Assembly (NCBI GenBank): GCA_025938055.1 | Contig: JAICQC010000213.1 | Span: forward strand, 1-7,866 | DNA length: 7,866 bases | Direction of reading: 5' to 3' | Source: Anaerolineales bacterium | Lineage (GTDB): Bacteria; Chloroflexota; Anaerolineae; Anaerolineales; Villigracilaceae | In this document: positions 1-5,744 of the stretch, one piece after another | How the letters are laid out: each line of letters starts with the position of its first letter | Numbering within the stretch: position 1 is the stretch's first letter | Position numbers and translations under genes: made by a program | Notes under the pieces: generated by a model | What the model was told of the DNA's origin: nothing | What the model saw: the letters and a program-made list of their open reading frames with translations, nothing else | Database searches by the model: none

Positions 1-3
1 AAC

Positions 4-28
4 TACCCCGCCGCAAGCGGACGGGGTA
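4..28 (-). repeat. IS200 right-end hairpin
   Basis: Stem-loop TACCCCG-CCGC-AA-GCGG-A-CGGGGTA: an 11-bp stem with one bulged A (position 21) and a two-base loop. It lies just beyond the tnpA stop codon. In IS200/IS605 elements such hairpins are what TnpA binds. It could also act as a transcription terminator for tnpA, but no U-run is seen. Confidence 0.75.
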
Positions 29-36
29 TCGGTCCG

Positions 37-483
37 CTAAAACAGCTTGAGTTGCTGGACGTGTAATTGCATATAGTCTGTTTCTTGACCTTGGTTCTTG
101 ACATATTGCCTAATCACATCTTCGGTTGTATGTTGCCCAACGGTGCTAACATAATAGCCATCTGTCCAAAATTCGCCTCCCCACAATTGCTTCTTGACCG
201 CTGGCGCCCGTACAAATATCTCGCGTGCTGTTAGACTTTTGATCATGGTGATAATTTTAGTAGGAGCATAGGTCGGTACGGATTGCACCAGAAAATGGAC
301 ATGATCTTTATCCGTTCCAATTTCGAGAAACTCAACCTGATAACGAGCCGCAATATCCAAGCATACATCTTTCAAGACCTGGTCAACTTTTTCATCTATC
401 ACTGCTCGTCTGTATTTCGCTGGACACACAAAATGATAGATTAAGATGGATACGTTATGACTTTTTCGGATCAAGTGACTCAT
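37..483 (-). CDS. tnpA: IS200/IS605-family transposase TnpA
   Basis: Y1-type HUH single-strand transposase of 148 residues, close to the usual 130-155. The HUH metal-binding pair is H61-V-H63 in the motif DKDHVHFLVQ. The predicted nucleophile is Y127 in IRQYVKNQ, with Q131 four residues later; this Y-x3-Q spacing on the C-terminal helix is the family signature. The conserved GEFWTDGYYVSTVG stretch lies at about 103-116. All catalytic positions are present, so the protein could be active. The ATG is only about 15 nt downstream of the left-end hairpin and has no clear Shine-Dalgarno, consistent with the weak translation known for IS200 transposases. The gene carries no cargo. Confidence 0.93.
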   Translation of the reverse strand: MSHLIRKSHNVSILIYHFVCPAKYRRAVIDEKVDQVLKDVCLDIAARYQVEFLEIGTDKDHVHFLVQSVPTYAPTKIITMIKSLTAREIFVRAPAVKKQLWGGEFWTDGYYVSTVGQHTTEDVIRQYVKNQGQETDYMQLHVQQLKLF

Positions 484-498
484 GTAGTCATCTTATCA

Positions 499-513
499 CG
501 CCGCAGAGCGGCG
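499..513 (-). repeat. IS200 left-end hairpin
   Basis: Perfect 6-bp stem CGCCGC (499-504), loop AGA, GCGGCG (508-513), followed by GGGTAT. It sits immediately upstream of the tnpA start. Its loop differs from that of the right-end hairpin, and its outer stem arm (ACCCC) is not complete, so the two ends are similar but not identical. Confidence 0.7.
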
Positions 514-520
514 GGGTATT

Positions 521-1309
521 AGACCCTCGATGGAATAAAGCTCGAACGGCGGAATAACGGCCTTACGATAAACAGTATTTTGCGAACCGATAGGGTCTTG
601 AGATTATAGATTGTGGGTGGGACGCTGGTTAGCGCAGCATTTCCGTCGGGCGCGCTCACCGTCGGTGTGCAAACTACATTATACATCTTATGAGGCAGTC
701 ATCCCCGATAAAGAATGATAAGTGTTTAGTCACATAATTCCTGTGAGAATTCGTCCCATAATTCTTGTGAGAGTTACCACAGGTAAGGAGCACTGATGAA
801 GCTGTCGAGCCGACGGTTGCGTTTACGCCAATGAGCGCTCATGAGACTTTGTATTGTGTGTGGATCAGGCTCCTTGCTGTTGTCCAAGCTTGCGGAGCAC
901 TTCGGTGCAGCGAGGGAAAAAGAAGAAAGTGGCAAATACTGCCTAGATGAGAGACCAGCAGCCTTTTCATTACCCCACTGCGTCTTGAGCATCCCTGATC
1001 TATAACCTAAAAGCCACAATTGCCTTGGCTTCCAAGATAGTTGCTGAAGGCTGTGTTGGGTGGTTTTGCCGATTTGAAATGCAATAATCCCTATTCAATT
1101 TCTTAGGTCAATCCTGAATATCTTATAATAAAGGAACAATCTAAATCACTGAGCGCCAAGTAGTTACGCGTCGCGAACTCCATGATTTCCTATGTTTTAT
1201 AGAAACCGCGATCCCATTGCTTCTCATGTACAACAGCTAGAGAGATTAAGTGTTCAGCTTTACTCTTCTCATCGGGTTTGACTTAGTATCTTTCATTGCA
1301 GGCTATATT
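521..1309. other. Gene-free region with IS-end-like debris
   Basis: I find no credible gene here on either strand. The longest open frame, on the minus strand at 774-1019, has a biased, low-complexity translation and no ribosome site, and overlaps the repeat described below. The stretch contains the tandem repeat at 731-775, a 12-bp perfect palindrome ATGAGCGCTCAT at 831-842, and a short AT-rich section around 1080-1135. A 28-codon minus-strand frame near 1190-1285 is not recognisable. The region looks like decayed intergenic or mobile-element DNA. Confidence 0.6.
731..775. repeat. Tandem 21-bp repeat resembling an IS21-type end
   Basis: Two copies of (C)C(A/C)CATAATTCYTGTGAGARTT, at 731-751 and 755-775, with a 24-bp period and 18 of 21 positions identical. 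Internally repeated transposase-binding sites next to a terminal TGT are typical of IS21-type ends, and a TGT occurs just left at 724. Ten bases downstream is AAGGAG (785-790), 5 nt before an ATG (796) that opens only 12 codons before a stop at 834. This could be an IS end plus the first codons of its lost transposase. The family assignment is an inference; the repeat itself is directly visible. Confidence 0.5.
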
Positions 1310-1810
1310 TTAACGAAATACTAATTCGGATTTCTTTGGGCGAAATGCCACCATAGGCATCTTCTCTGCGAGCTGGCGTGCTGCATCACTACCAGCTTCC
1401 AAAGATGTACCGAGAAACAGACCGGTGAGTTCGCGGAATGCTACCGGATGTTCCCCGGCGTAGGTCTCCAGGATAGGAGTGGCTTCCTCCATCGGGATAC
1501 ACTCCGCATCCGCCCGAATCCTCCGCCCGGCTACCTGGATACTGACTGACGGGGTTTTGAGGATATTCTGATACCAGTCCGACGTTTTGCCCCAGCCGGA
1601 AACGACAAAGTACGTGTCTGTATTCTTATCGTGCCCAACGACCTCGATGACCGCTTGCCGCAGCTGACCAGTGCGCCGCCCGGTGTGTGTCAACAGCAGG
1701 AAACGCTCTCCTAACAGCCAGCCCAGATGCAAACGGTACAACCAGATAGGCAGACGCAATCCCAGCCGCAGCGCCTTGCCAGGTGGAACATCAACAATGG
1801 GTTTGCTCAT
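1310..1810 (-). CDS. F420H2-dependent (DDN-type) nitroreductase-family oxidoreductase
   Basis: A 166-residue protein of the deazaflavin-dependent nitroreductase family (split beta-barrel fold, Pfam F420H2_quin_red type). These enzymes use reduced F420 to reduce quinones, nitro compounds or unsaturated substrates. Visible family features are the THTGRRTGQLRQAVIEVV block (about residues 41-58), then YFVVSGWGKTSDWYQNI (about 68-84), the classical G-x3-S-x-W-x2-N-like cofactor-binding segment, then a beta-rich section ending in MVAFRPKK. The amphipathic N-terminus before the barrel is usual for membrane-associated members. The gene lies 66 nt downstream of zwf on the same strand with no convincing minus-strand terminator between them, so it may be the last gene of that operon. 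Its ribosome site is weak. The physiological substrate cannot be read from sequence; binding of FMN instead of F420 is possible. Confidence 0.8.
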   Translation of the reverse strand: MSKPIVDVPPGKALRLGLRLPIWLYRLHLGWLLGERFLLLTHTGRRTGQLRQAVIEVVGHDKNTDTYFVVSGWGKTSDWYQNILKTPSVSIQVAGRRIRADAECIPMEEATPILETYAGEHPVAFRELTGLFLGTSLEAGSDAARQLAEKMPMVAFRPKKSELVFR

Positions 1811-1876
1811 AAATGGACATCCACAATGGTAGAAGTAGAGCGCGAACTAAGAAGTCGTTTCTGATCATCAGACTTT

Positions 1877-3280
1877 TTACGGCTCCAATGCCGGGTTATG
1901 CCAGGTACTATCCTTTGCGATCAAGTCATCTGCCTCTTTCGGTCCCCAACTTCCTCGTTTGTAAGGAAGGGATCGAGGGTGTTCTTTGAGCACCGGATCG
2001 ACCACCGCCCAGGCTGCTTCCGACGCGTCCTCGCGGGTAAAGAGCGTGCGATCGCCGGACATGGCATCCCCAAGAAGCCTTTCATACGGTGATTGCTCTC
2101 CTGGCTCTTCTTCGATCAGAAAGAGCTCTTTTTGGTCGCCGATGAATTTCTTCCCTTTTTGCTTGACCCGCGCCGCCAGCCCAATGGCGGACTGAGGGGA
2201 AAGCCGAAAGCGCAGGTAATTTGCCTGTCCAATCGCCGCAGGGGAGTCATCGAAGAGTTTCTGCGGGGGCGGCTTTAATTCCACCAGCACCTCATTTACG
2301 GTTTCCGCCATGTATTTGCCCGAGCGCAGGTACCAGGGAACTCCTTCCCAGCGCCATGAGTCGATGAAGAGGCGCAGGGCGCAGAATGTCTCCACATCGG
2401 AGTTCTTTGCCACGCCTGGTTCACCCCGATAGCCATCATACTGACCGCGCACCAGATCGTCGGGCGCCACCGGGCGCATGGCGCGGAAGACCTTGACCTT
2501 TTCCGTCCGCACGGCGTCAAAGCCCTGGTACGTCGGCGGCTCCATCGCCAGCAGCGCCACGATTTGAAAGAGATGGTTTTCGATGACATCGCGCAGGCAG
2601 CCTACCGTTTCATAAAAGGCTCCCCGGGTATTCACCCCGAAATCCTCTGCCAGCGTAATCTGCACGCTGGACACAAAATTGCGATTCCAGATGGGCTCCA
2701 GGAACGAATTGGCAAAACGGAAATAGAGGATGTTCATGATCGCCTCCTTGCCAAGGAAGTGATCGATGCGGAAGATGGCGTCCTCCGGGAATACCGAATG
2801 CGCAACGTCGTTGAGCTCCCGGGCAGAGGCAAGATCGCGCCCGAACGGTTTTTCGACAATGACACGCGCATCCCTGGCTAAGCCCGCGGCGCCCAACCCC
2901 TGGATGACATTATCAAAGAGTGCTGGCGGGATGGCAAGATAGTGAGCCGGGCCCCGGGCATTGCCCAACGCCTTCTTTATGGCTGTAAATGTGCCCTGCT
3001 GGTTATAGTCTCCGCTTACATAACTCAGAAGGGAAAGGAGCTGGTCGAAGGCTTTTCGGTCATCGATCCCTCCCTCATGCTGAAGACTATCTTTCACGCG
3101 CGCCTGCAATTGCGCCAGATCCCACTTCTCGAGAGCAACGCCGATGACCGGGACCGTTAGAACGCCTCGCTGTACCAGCGCATAGAGCGCCGGGATGATC
3201 ATTTTGTAAGCGAGATCACCCGTTATCCCGAAGAGCACCAGCGCATCGGAGCGAACTGCCTGCTCGTGATCTCTGGTCAT
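1877..3280 (-). CDS. zwf: Glucose-6-phosphate 1-dehydrogenase
   Basis: Catalyses glucose-6-phosphate + NADP+ to 6-phosphogluconolactone + NADPH, the entry step of the oxidative pentose phosphate pathway. The N-terminal Rossmann segment reads [13 protein letters not shown], matching the family GxxGDLAxxK dinucleotide motif. The active-site signature RIDHFLGKE lies at about residues 172-180 and contains the catalytic His, and GRGAFYE-like and RDVIENH segments follow. I chose the ATG at 3280 (467 aa): AAAGGA lies 7 nt upstream, and the stop of the gnd remnant is only 4 nt away. A longer reading from TTG at 3313 (478 aa) would overlap gnd by some 29 nt. Length and C-terminus are normal, so the gene appears intact. 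It belongs to the classical NAD(P)-linked family, not the unrelated F420-dependent Fgd enzymes. Its natural upstream partner and probably its promoter have been lost. Confidence 0.95.
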   Translation of the reverse strand: MTRDHEQAVRSDALVLFGITGDLAYKMIIPALYALVQRGVLTVPVIGVALEKWDLAQLQARVKDSLQHEGGIDDRKAFDQLLSLLSYVSGDYNQQGTFTAIKKALGNARGPAHYLAIPPALFDNVIQGLGAAGLARDARVIVEKPFGRDLASARELNDVAHSVFPEDAIFRIDHFLGKEAIMNILYFRFANSFLEPIWNRNFVSSVQITLAEDFGVNTRGAFYETVGCLRDVIENHLFQIVALLAMEPPTYQGFDAVRTEKVKVFRAMRPVAPDDLVRGQYDGYRGEPGVAKNSDVETFCALRLFIDSWRWEGVPWYLRSGKYMAETVNEVLVELKPPPQKLFDDSPAAIGQANYLRFRLSPQSAIGLAARVKQKGKKFIGDQKELFLIEEEPGEQSPYERLLGDAMSGDRTLFTREDASEAAWAVVDPVLKEHPRSLPYKRGSWGPKEADDLIAKDSTWHNPALEP

Positions 3281-3284
3281 GCCT

Positions 3285-3449
3285 TCATCCTTTCTTCTCC
3301 TCGTGTCCACCAAACTGCTTTCTCATCGCGGAGAGAAGCCGATCAGCGTAGTCGGATTCGCCGCGCGATTCGAAACGCCCGAAGAGCGCCGCGCTGATGA
3401 CCGGCACCGCCTCATCGATTGCAGCTGCGATTGCCCAACGCCATGTTTT
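3285..3449 (-). pseudogene. gnd: 3' remnant of 6-phosphogluconate dehydrogenase (decarboxylating)
   Basis: The last 55 codons of a gnd-type gene, in the frame ending at TGA 3285. The peptide contains [20 protein letters not shown], then [20 protein letters not shown] and [11 protein letters not shown]. It matches the conserved C-terminal domain of 6PGDH (family pattern GRW-x2-x-AA-x-D-x2-VP-x-P-x-I-x2-A-x-FARF...LR-x-x-FGGH). The rest of the enzyme is missing: upstream of about 3450 the frame hits a stop and the homology fades. The loop after VP looks two residues short and the Gly before RW is replaced by Trp, suggesting decay. The stop lies 4 nt before the zwf ATG, and the zwf ribosome site lies inside the last gnd codons, so the two were once translationally coupled. 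Confidence 0.8.
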
Positions 3450-3768
3450 TCGAAGCCATCAGGTGCTTCCCACTATCTTGGCTTCAAACATCGGGCTGGC
3501 TCCACCGGCTGATGGCAAATCTGCGAACTCGAACATCAAAGCAGTGGGGCTACTGAACCGCCTCGAAACTGAAAATTTGATCACTCGTTCTCCCGACCGG
3601 AATGACCGCCGAAGAGTATTTATTTCGCTGACCGGACATGGACTTTCCGTTCTAGGGAAACTTTCCCATATTCATCGGGAGGAATTACGGCGGCTCACGC
3701 CTCAGCTACGCGTGTTACTCAAACAAATCAACAGGCTTTCAAAAGATGCAAATTACCTAAAAATGTAG
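3443..3768 (+). pseudogene. C-terminal half of a MarR-family regulator
   Basis: The strongly family-like part is GLLNRLETENLITRSPDRND (about 3546-3605), followed by RRRVFISLTGHG and a long helical tail with LRRLTPQLRVLLKQINRLS. This is the MarR recognition helix, the beta wing with its D-x-R-D/N-RR signature, and the dimerisation helix. A weaker match, LASNIGLAPP (about 3474-3503), may be the start of the winged-helix domain, separated by extra residues. The N-terminal dimer helix and a credible start are absent: the open frame extends upstream only by running antisense through the gnd remnant. The product would not be a complete MarR protein, hence the pseudogene call. It ends at TAG 3768, just ahead of a terminator hairpin. 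A native target or ligand cannot be deduced. Confidence 0.7.
3718..3740 (+). repeat. 23-bp direct repeat, copy A
   Basis: A perfect 23-bp sequence (CTCAAACAAATCAAC plus AGGCTTTC) inside the MarR fragment, encoding the helix residues LKQINRLS. An identical copy lies at 4766-4788, 1,048 bp away. The two copies bracket the reductase-like gene. Confidence 0.9.
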
Positions 3769-3770
3769 TG

Positions 3771-3789
3771 GCGACTTTAGTCGCTTTTT
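3771..3789 (+). terminator. Rho-independent terminator after MarR fragment
   Basis: Perfect 5-bp stem GCGAC (3771-3775), loop TTTA, GTCGC (3780-3784), followed by five T. It begins 3 nt after the MarR stop codon and fits as that gene's terminator. The stem is short, so strength is uncertain. Confidence 0.55.
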
Positions 3790-3792
3790 GCC

Positions 3793-3843
3793 TGAAAAAC
3801 AACGACTACACCTGCCCTGGCGGGCGGTACCAGGGAAGTCGTT
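3793..3843 (-). terminator. Candidate terminator of the reductase-like gene
   Basis: Nested inverted repeats: AACGACT (3801-3807) pairs with AGTCGTT (3837-3843), and inside it CCCTGG (3815-3820) pairs with CCAGGG (3830-3835). Read on the minus strand the hairpin is followed directly by GTTTTTC, the layout of an intrinsic terminator. It lies about 50 nt downstream of the stop codon at 3894. The internal asymmetric loop makes it imperfect. Confidence 0.5.
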
Positions 3844-3893
3844 ACTACTGTCAGCTTGGAATAGTGTATAGATTGAGTCCCGATAAACATGAT

Positions 3894-4757
3894 TCACTCC
3901 TGAAGGTCTTCCCTGTCATACCTCAGAAATGACTGAGATATCTCGGATGCATCCTCCGTGATCACATTTTCCTGAATGAACTGATGAGCGAGGCGGAACT
4001 CTTTGAGATCACTGATTTTCTTCCCTTCTAATAGCATTGTTTGCACAGCTGCCGGGTCATCAAAGGGAATTTCGACTTGCGCCTGGGTAACATATAAGAG
4101 GTCCAAACAGTTTGCCGCAAGCAGAAGGTCAAGGATGTGCGGTCCGCTTACCATCATGATCACGCCATAGCTCATTTCATTCGCGAGGGTAGCAATCATA
4201 CGGCCTCCATCCACACCGGTCTCGCCGCTTCCTACTACGAAAGTATCCAGACTGGATAGTGCCCTCGCTTTGTCAGAGTGCGCCATGGAATCTGTTGTAA
4301 AGATGACGATCCTTCGGCCGCTTCTGAGGAGTTCTCCGGGGATCTCAAAATCCAGGTCTCGGGTGACAATTGCGACGTCCGGACTTCTTTTTTGATAGCC
4401 TGAGTCAAGCCTCCATTGCCCTAGTGTTTCAAACGCGCCTCCAGGCTCGAATGGATAAAGAACATCTTGAGAGGTTTCAAGGCGTTTGAAATAAGAACCT
4501 CCACTGATAGTTACATCCGCCTGCGCCATCAACTCCTGGAAACGGCCCCAGTCGGAAGCGTTTTTCAATCCCGCAGGAATCTGAAACTGCCCATTCTGGT
4601 CTGCTTTGGCCACCACCCCGTTTTTGTCAGTCAGGTAATCGGTCAGCACGAGGCTCCTGCCAATGTCCGCCGCCATCTCTCTTAGCTTTTGGTCAAGATA
4701 TAACCCTTCCAGCGGAACTTGCTTCTTCACCGGAAATACCTGTTCTACCTTCGGCAT
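3894..4757 (-). CDS. RibD C-terminal / dihydrofolate-reductase-like protein
   Basis: A 287-residue protein that I assign to the RibD C-terminal (pyrimidine reductase, DHFR-like fold) family, whose members reduce pteridine- or pyrimidine-like substrates with NADPH. The evidence is moderate: DVTISGGSYFKRL (about 80-92) matches the family's D-x-x-hydrophobic-G-x-x-T/S-Y segment; DVAIVTRDLDFEIP and RRIVIFTT form the central strands; and MMVSGPHILDLLLAANCLDL (about 200-219) matches the hallmark G-GP-x-L-x2-x-LL-x2-x-L-D-E-L region. It is longer than the usual 180-230 residues, with extra residues at both ends. No transmembrane segment or signal peptide is seen. The ATG at 4757 is preceded only by a weak GAGAAG ribosome site. 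The gene stands alone, has its own candidate terminator, and is enclosed by a 23-bp direct repeat, suggesting it arrived as a unit. Its substrate is unknown. Confidence 0.7.
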   Translation of the reverse strand: MPKVEQVFPVKKQVPLEGLYLDQKLREMAADIGRSLVLTDYLTDKNGVVAKADQNGQFQIPAGLKNASDWGRFQELMAQADVTISGGSYFKRLETSQDVLYPFEPGGAFETLGQWRLDSGYQKRSPDVAIVTRDLDFEIPGELLRSGRRIVIFTTDSMAHSDKARALSSLDTFVVGSGETGVDGGRMIATLANEMSYGVIMMVSGPHILDLLLAANCLDLLYVTQAQVEIPFDDPAAVQTMLLEGKKISDLKEFRLAHQFIQENVITEDASEISQSFLRYDREDLQE

Positions 4758-4765
4758 GGCTGCTT

Positions 4766-4788
4766 CTCAAACAAATCAACAGGCTTTC
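4766..4788 (+). repeat. 23-bp direct repeat, copy B
   Basis: Identical to copy A at 3718-3740 and in the same orientation. It starts 8 nt upstream of the reductase-like start codon. The reading frame is kept: LLKQINRLS occurs in both, but here it continues as ENGINSS instead of KDANYLKM, so this copy looks like a second MarR tail scrap. Confidence 0.9.
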
Positions 4789-4850
4789 TGAAAATGGAAT
4801 AAATTCGTCGGACGCTTGCCTTTCCTTTACAACCTGGCATCCCCCTCTAA

Positions 4851-4868
4851 TGACGCCATTACGTCATA
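4851..4868. promoter_or_regulatory. Dyad ATGACG-N6-CGTCAT, possible operator
   Basis: A perfect 6-bp inverted repeat, ATGACG (4851-4856) and CGTCAT (4863-4868). With one mismatch it extends to 8 bp on each side. It lies between the minus-strand reductase-like gene and the plus-strand promoter at 4966, where a dimeric regulator could control divergent transcription. No regulator can be assigned. Confidence 0.35.
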
Positions 4869-4965
4869 AGATTGTACATCGTATTGCGATACAGATCAAC
4901 GTTTCCACAATTCACGAGACGTGGAATGGGGTTTTCCCCTTAGTCGCCACGCTGTCTTCCCCCTA

Positions 4966-4993
4966 TTGAGGCTGTCACTCAGATGCCTATAAT
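4966..4993 (+). promoter_or_regulatory. Sigma-70-type promoter for the debranching-type gene
   Basis: The -35 box is TTGAGG (4966-4971) and the -10 box a perfect TATAAT (4988-4993), with a 16-bp spacer. Transcription would begin near 5000, giving a leader of about 190 nt before the ATG at 5187. This is the best promoter-like match in the window. Confidence 0.5.
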
Positions 4994-5060
4994 TTAATGA
5001 TGGGTGAAATTTTGGGGATGCAAATGTCTGTCGGGGTTTGCTGAACAAGAGAGTCTCAGA

Positions 5061-5092
5061 ATGTCATAGCTGACATATATTTGTCAGGACAA
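5061..5092 (+). promoter_or_regulatory. Leader stem-loops, partly mutually exclusive
   Basis: Three short pairings share bases: ATGTCA/TGACAT (5061-5066 with 5071-5076), TGACA/TGTCA (5071-5075 with 5082-5086), and TTGTC/GACAA (5081-5085 with 5088-5092). The middle one cannot form together with either of the others. They lie just upstream of the strong terminator-like hairpin. The stems are only 5-6 bp, so a regulatory role is speculative. Confidence 0.3.
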
Positions 5093-5107
5093 ACTCATGC
5101 ATGCGAT

Positions 5108-5147
5108 ATACGACGACAGGCAGAAATTCTGCCCGTCGTATCTTTTT
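5108..5147 (+). terminator. Intrinsic terminator in the leader (possible attenuator)
   Basis: Strong hairpin: outer stem ATACGACG (5108-5115) with CGTCGTAT (5134-5141), inner stem GGCAGA (5119-5124) with TCTGCC (5128-5133), a three-base bulge (ACA) on one side, then CTTTTTA. It ends about 40 nt before the debranching-type start codon and after the promoter at 4966-4993. No plus-strand gene precedes it, so it either attenuates the downstream gene or is a leftover terminator of a lost gene. Confidence 0.6.
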
Positions 5148-5186
5148 ATATGGGGTTTGGATGCAACAGACGCACCAGGAGACGTT

Positions 5187-5744
5187 ATGAAGCGAGATAT
5201 CACGAGATCAAGGGAAATCGAGAAGACGCACGTACTCTCGGAGGAGGAGAAACAGGAGCGGAAGCATCTGGTCCTGAGCCAGGCCAGGCCGTCCATTACG
5301 CGCGGCATTGCAGACGCGGTAGTGATTAAGAGCGCGAATATCTTCTTCCTGGCACAGCCCGATGGAAATATCCCCCTGGGAGACAGTCATGGGTATGGTC
5401 TGTACTATCATGACTGCCGTTTTCTGAACGGCTATGAACTGACATTGGCAGACGCGAGTCTGCATGCGCTCGTATCAGCCACGCCAGCCGGAAATGTAGC
5501 CATCTTTGAGTTGACCAACCCGGAGCTACAGGTTCGGGAAGGAGAGCAGATCAAATCAGAAGAAAGCAGCTTAATCTTTCTATATCACGGAGCAGACCAT
5601 CACTATCGCAGCCTGGCAATCCGTTTTTCCATGGCTCCTTCGGAAAAGGACCAGACAACAGTGCAGTTTGATATTACTCTCGGTCCCAGGGAAACAAAGG
5701 ATTTTTCAGTTTCGCTGGCGGTTTCCTCGCGGCGTTGGCCATGA
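5187..5744 (+). pseudogene. Glycogen-debranching-type enzyme, N-terminal domain only (truncated)
   Basis: The product is 185 residues from the ATG at 5187, which has AGGAG 6 nt upstream. An in-frame ATG at 5097 would run through the terminator hairpin and is rejected. After a charged N-terminus the sequence VVIKSANIFFLAQPDGNIPL, then GLYYHDCRFLNGYELTL, matches the N-terminal beta-rich domain of amylo-alpha-1,6-glucosidase-like proteins (GDE_N_bis type). That domain normally precedes a large (alpha/alpha)6 catalytic domain that trims alpha-1,6 branches of glycogen-like polymers. Here the frame stops at 5744, straight after TLGPRETKDFSVSLAV, and no catalytic domain follows in any frame, so the usual 650-700-residue protein is cut to about a quarter. 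The truncated domain would lack glucosidase activity. The sequence after about 5730 belongs to unrelated antisense DNA. Confidence 0.72.

Larger units (their letters stand above)
1..520 (-). mobile_element. IS200-type single-gene insertion sequence
   Basis: A compact element consisting of one Y1/HUH transposase gene between two GC-rich stem-loops. Both stem-loops lead into the same plus-strand string CGGGGTAT (about 22-29 and 513-519). In the transposase reading direction the left-end hairpin is at 499-513 and the right-end hairpin at 4-28. Imperfect, strand-specific hairpins instead of terminal inverted repeats, and no obvious target duplication, fit the IS200/IS605 family, which moves as single-stranded DNA. 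No tnpB is visible, but the sequence left of base 1 is missing, so an IS605-type arrangement with a neighbouring gene cannot be excluded. The exact cleavage sites cannot be fixed from this sequence alone. Confidence 0.8.

Noticed and set aside
521..598. 7-bp inverted repeat AGACCCT / AGGGTCT
   Set aside because: Too short and too far apart (64 bp) to call an element end.
774..1019. 81-codon minus-strand open frame
   Set aside because: No ribosome site, no recognisable domain, and it overlaps the tandem repeat at its 3' end.
1124..1129. Isolated TATAAT
   Set aside because: No acceptable -35 box at 16-18 bp and no gene downstream on that strand.
1850..1876. Small hairpin TCTGA-TCA-TCAGA followed by CTTTTT between zwf and the reductase
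   Set aside because: The T-run is on the plus strand, opposite to both genes, and the stem is only 5 bp; not supported as a terminator for this operon.
3281..3313. Longer zwf start at TTG 3313
   Set aside because: It overlaps the gnd tail, lacks a ribosome site, and the ATG at 3280 has AAAGGA at good spacing.
2960..3442. 13-bp repeat ATTGCCCAACGCC at 2960-2972 and 3430-3442
   Set aside because: Both lie in normal coding sequence (zwf and gnd remnant) and encode family-typical residues in different frames, so coincidence is the simplest explanation, although the second ends near the gnd breakpoint.
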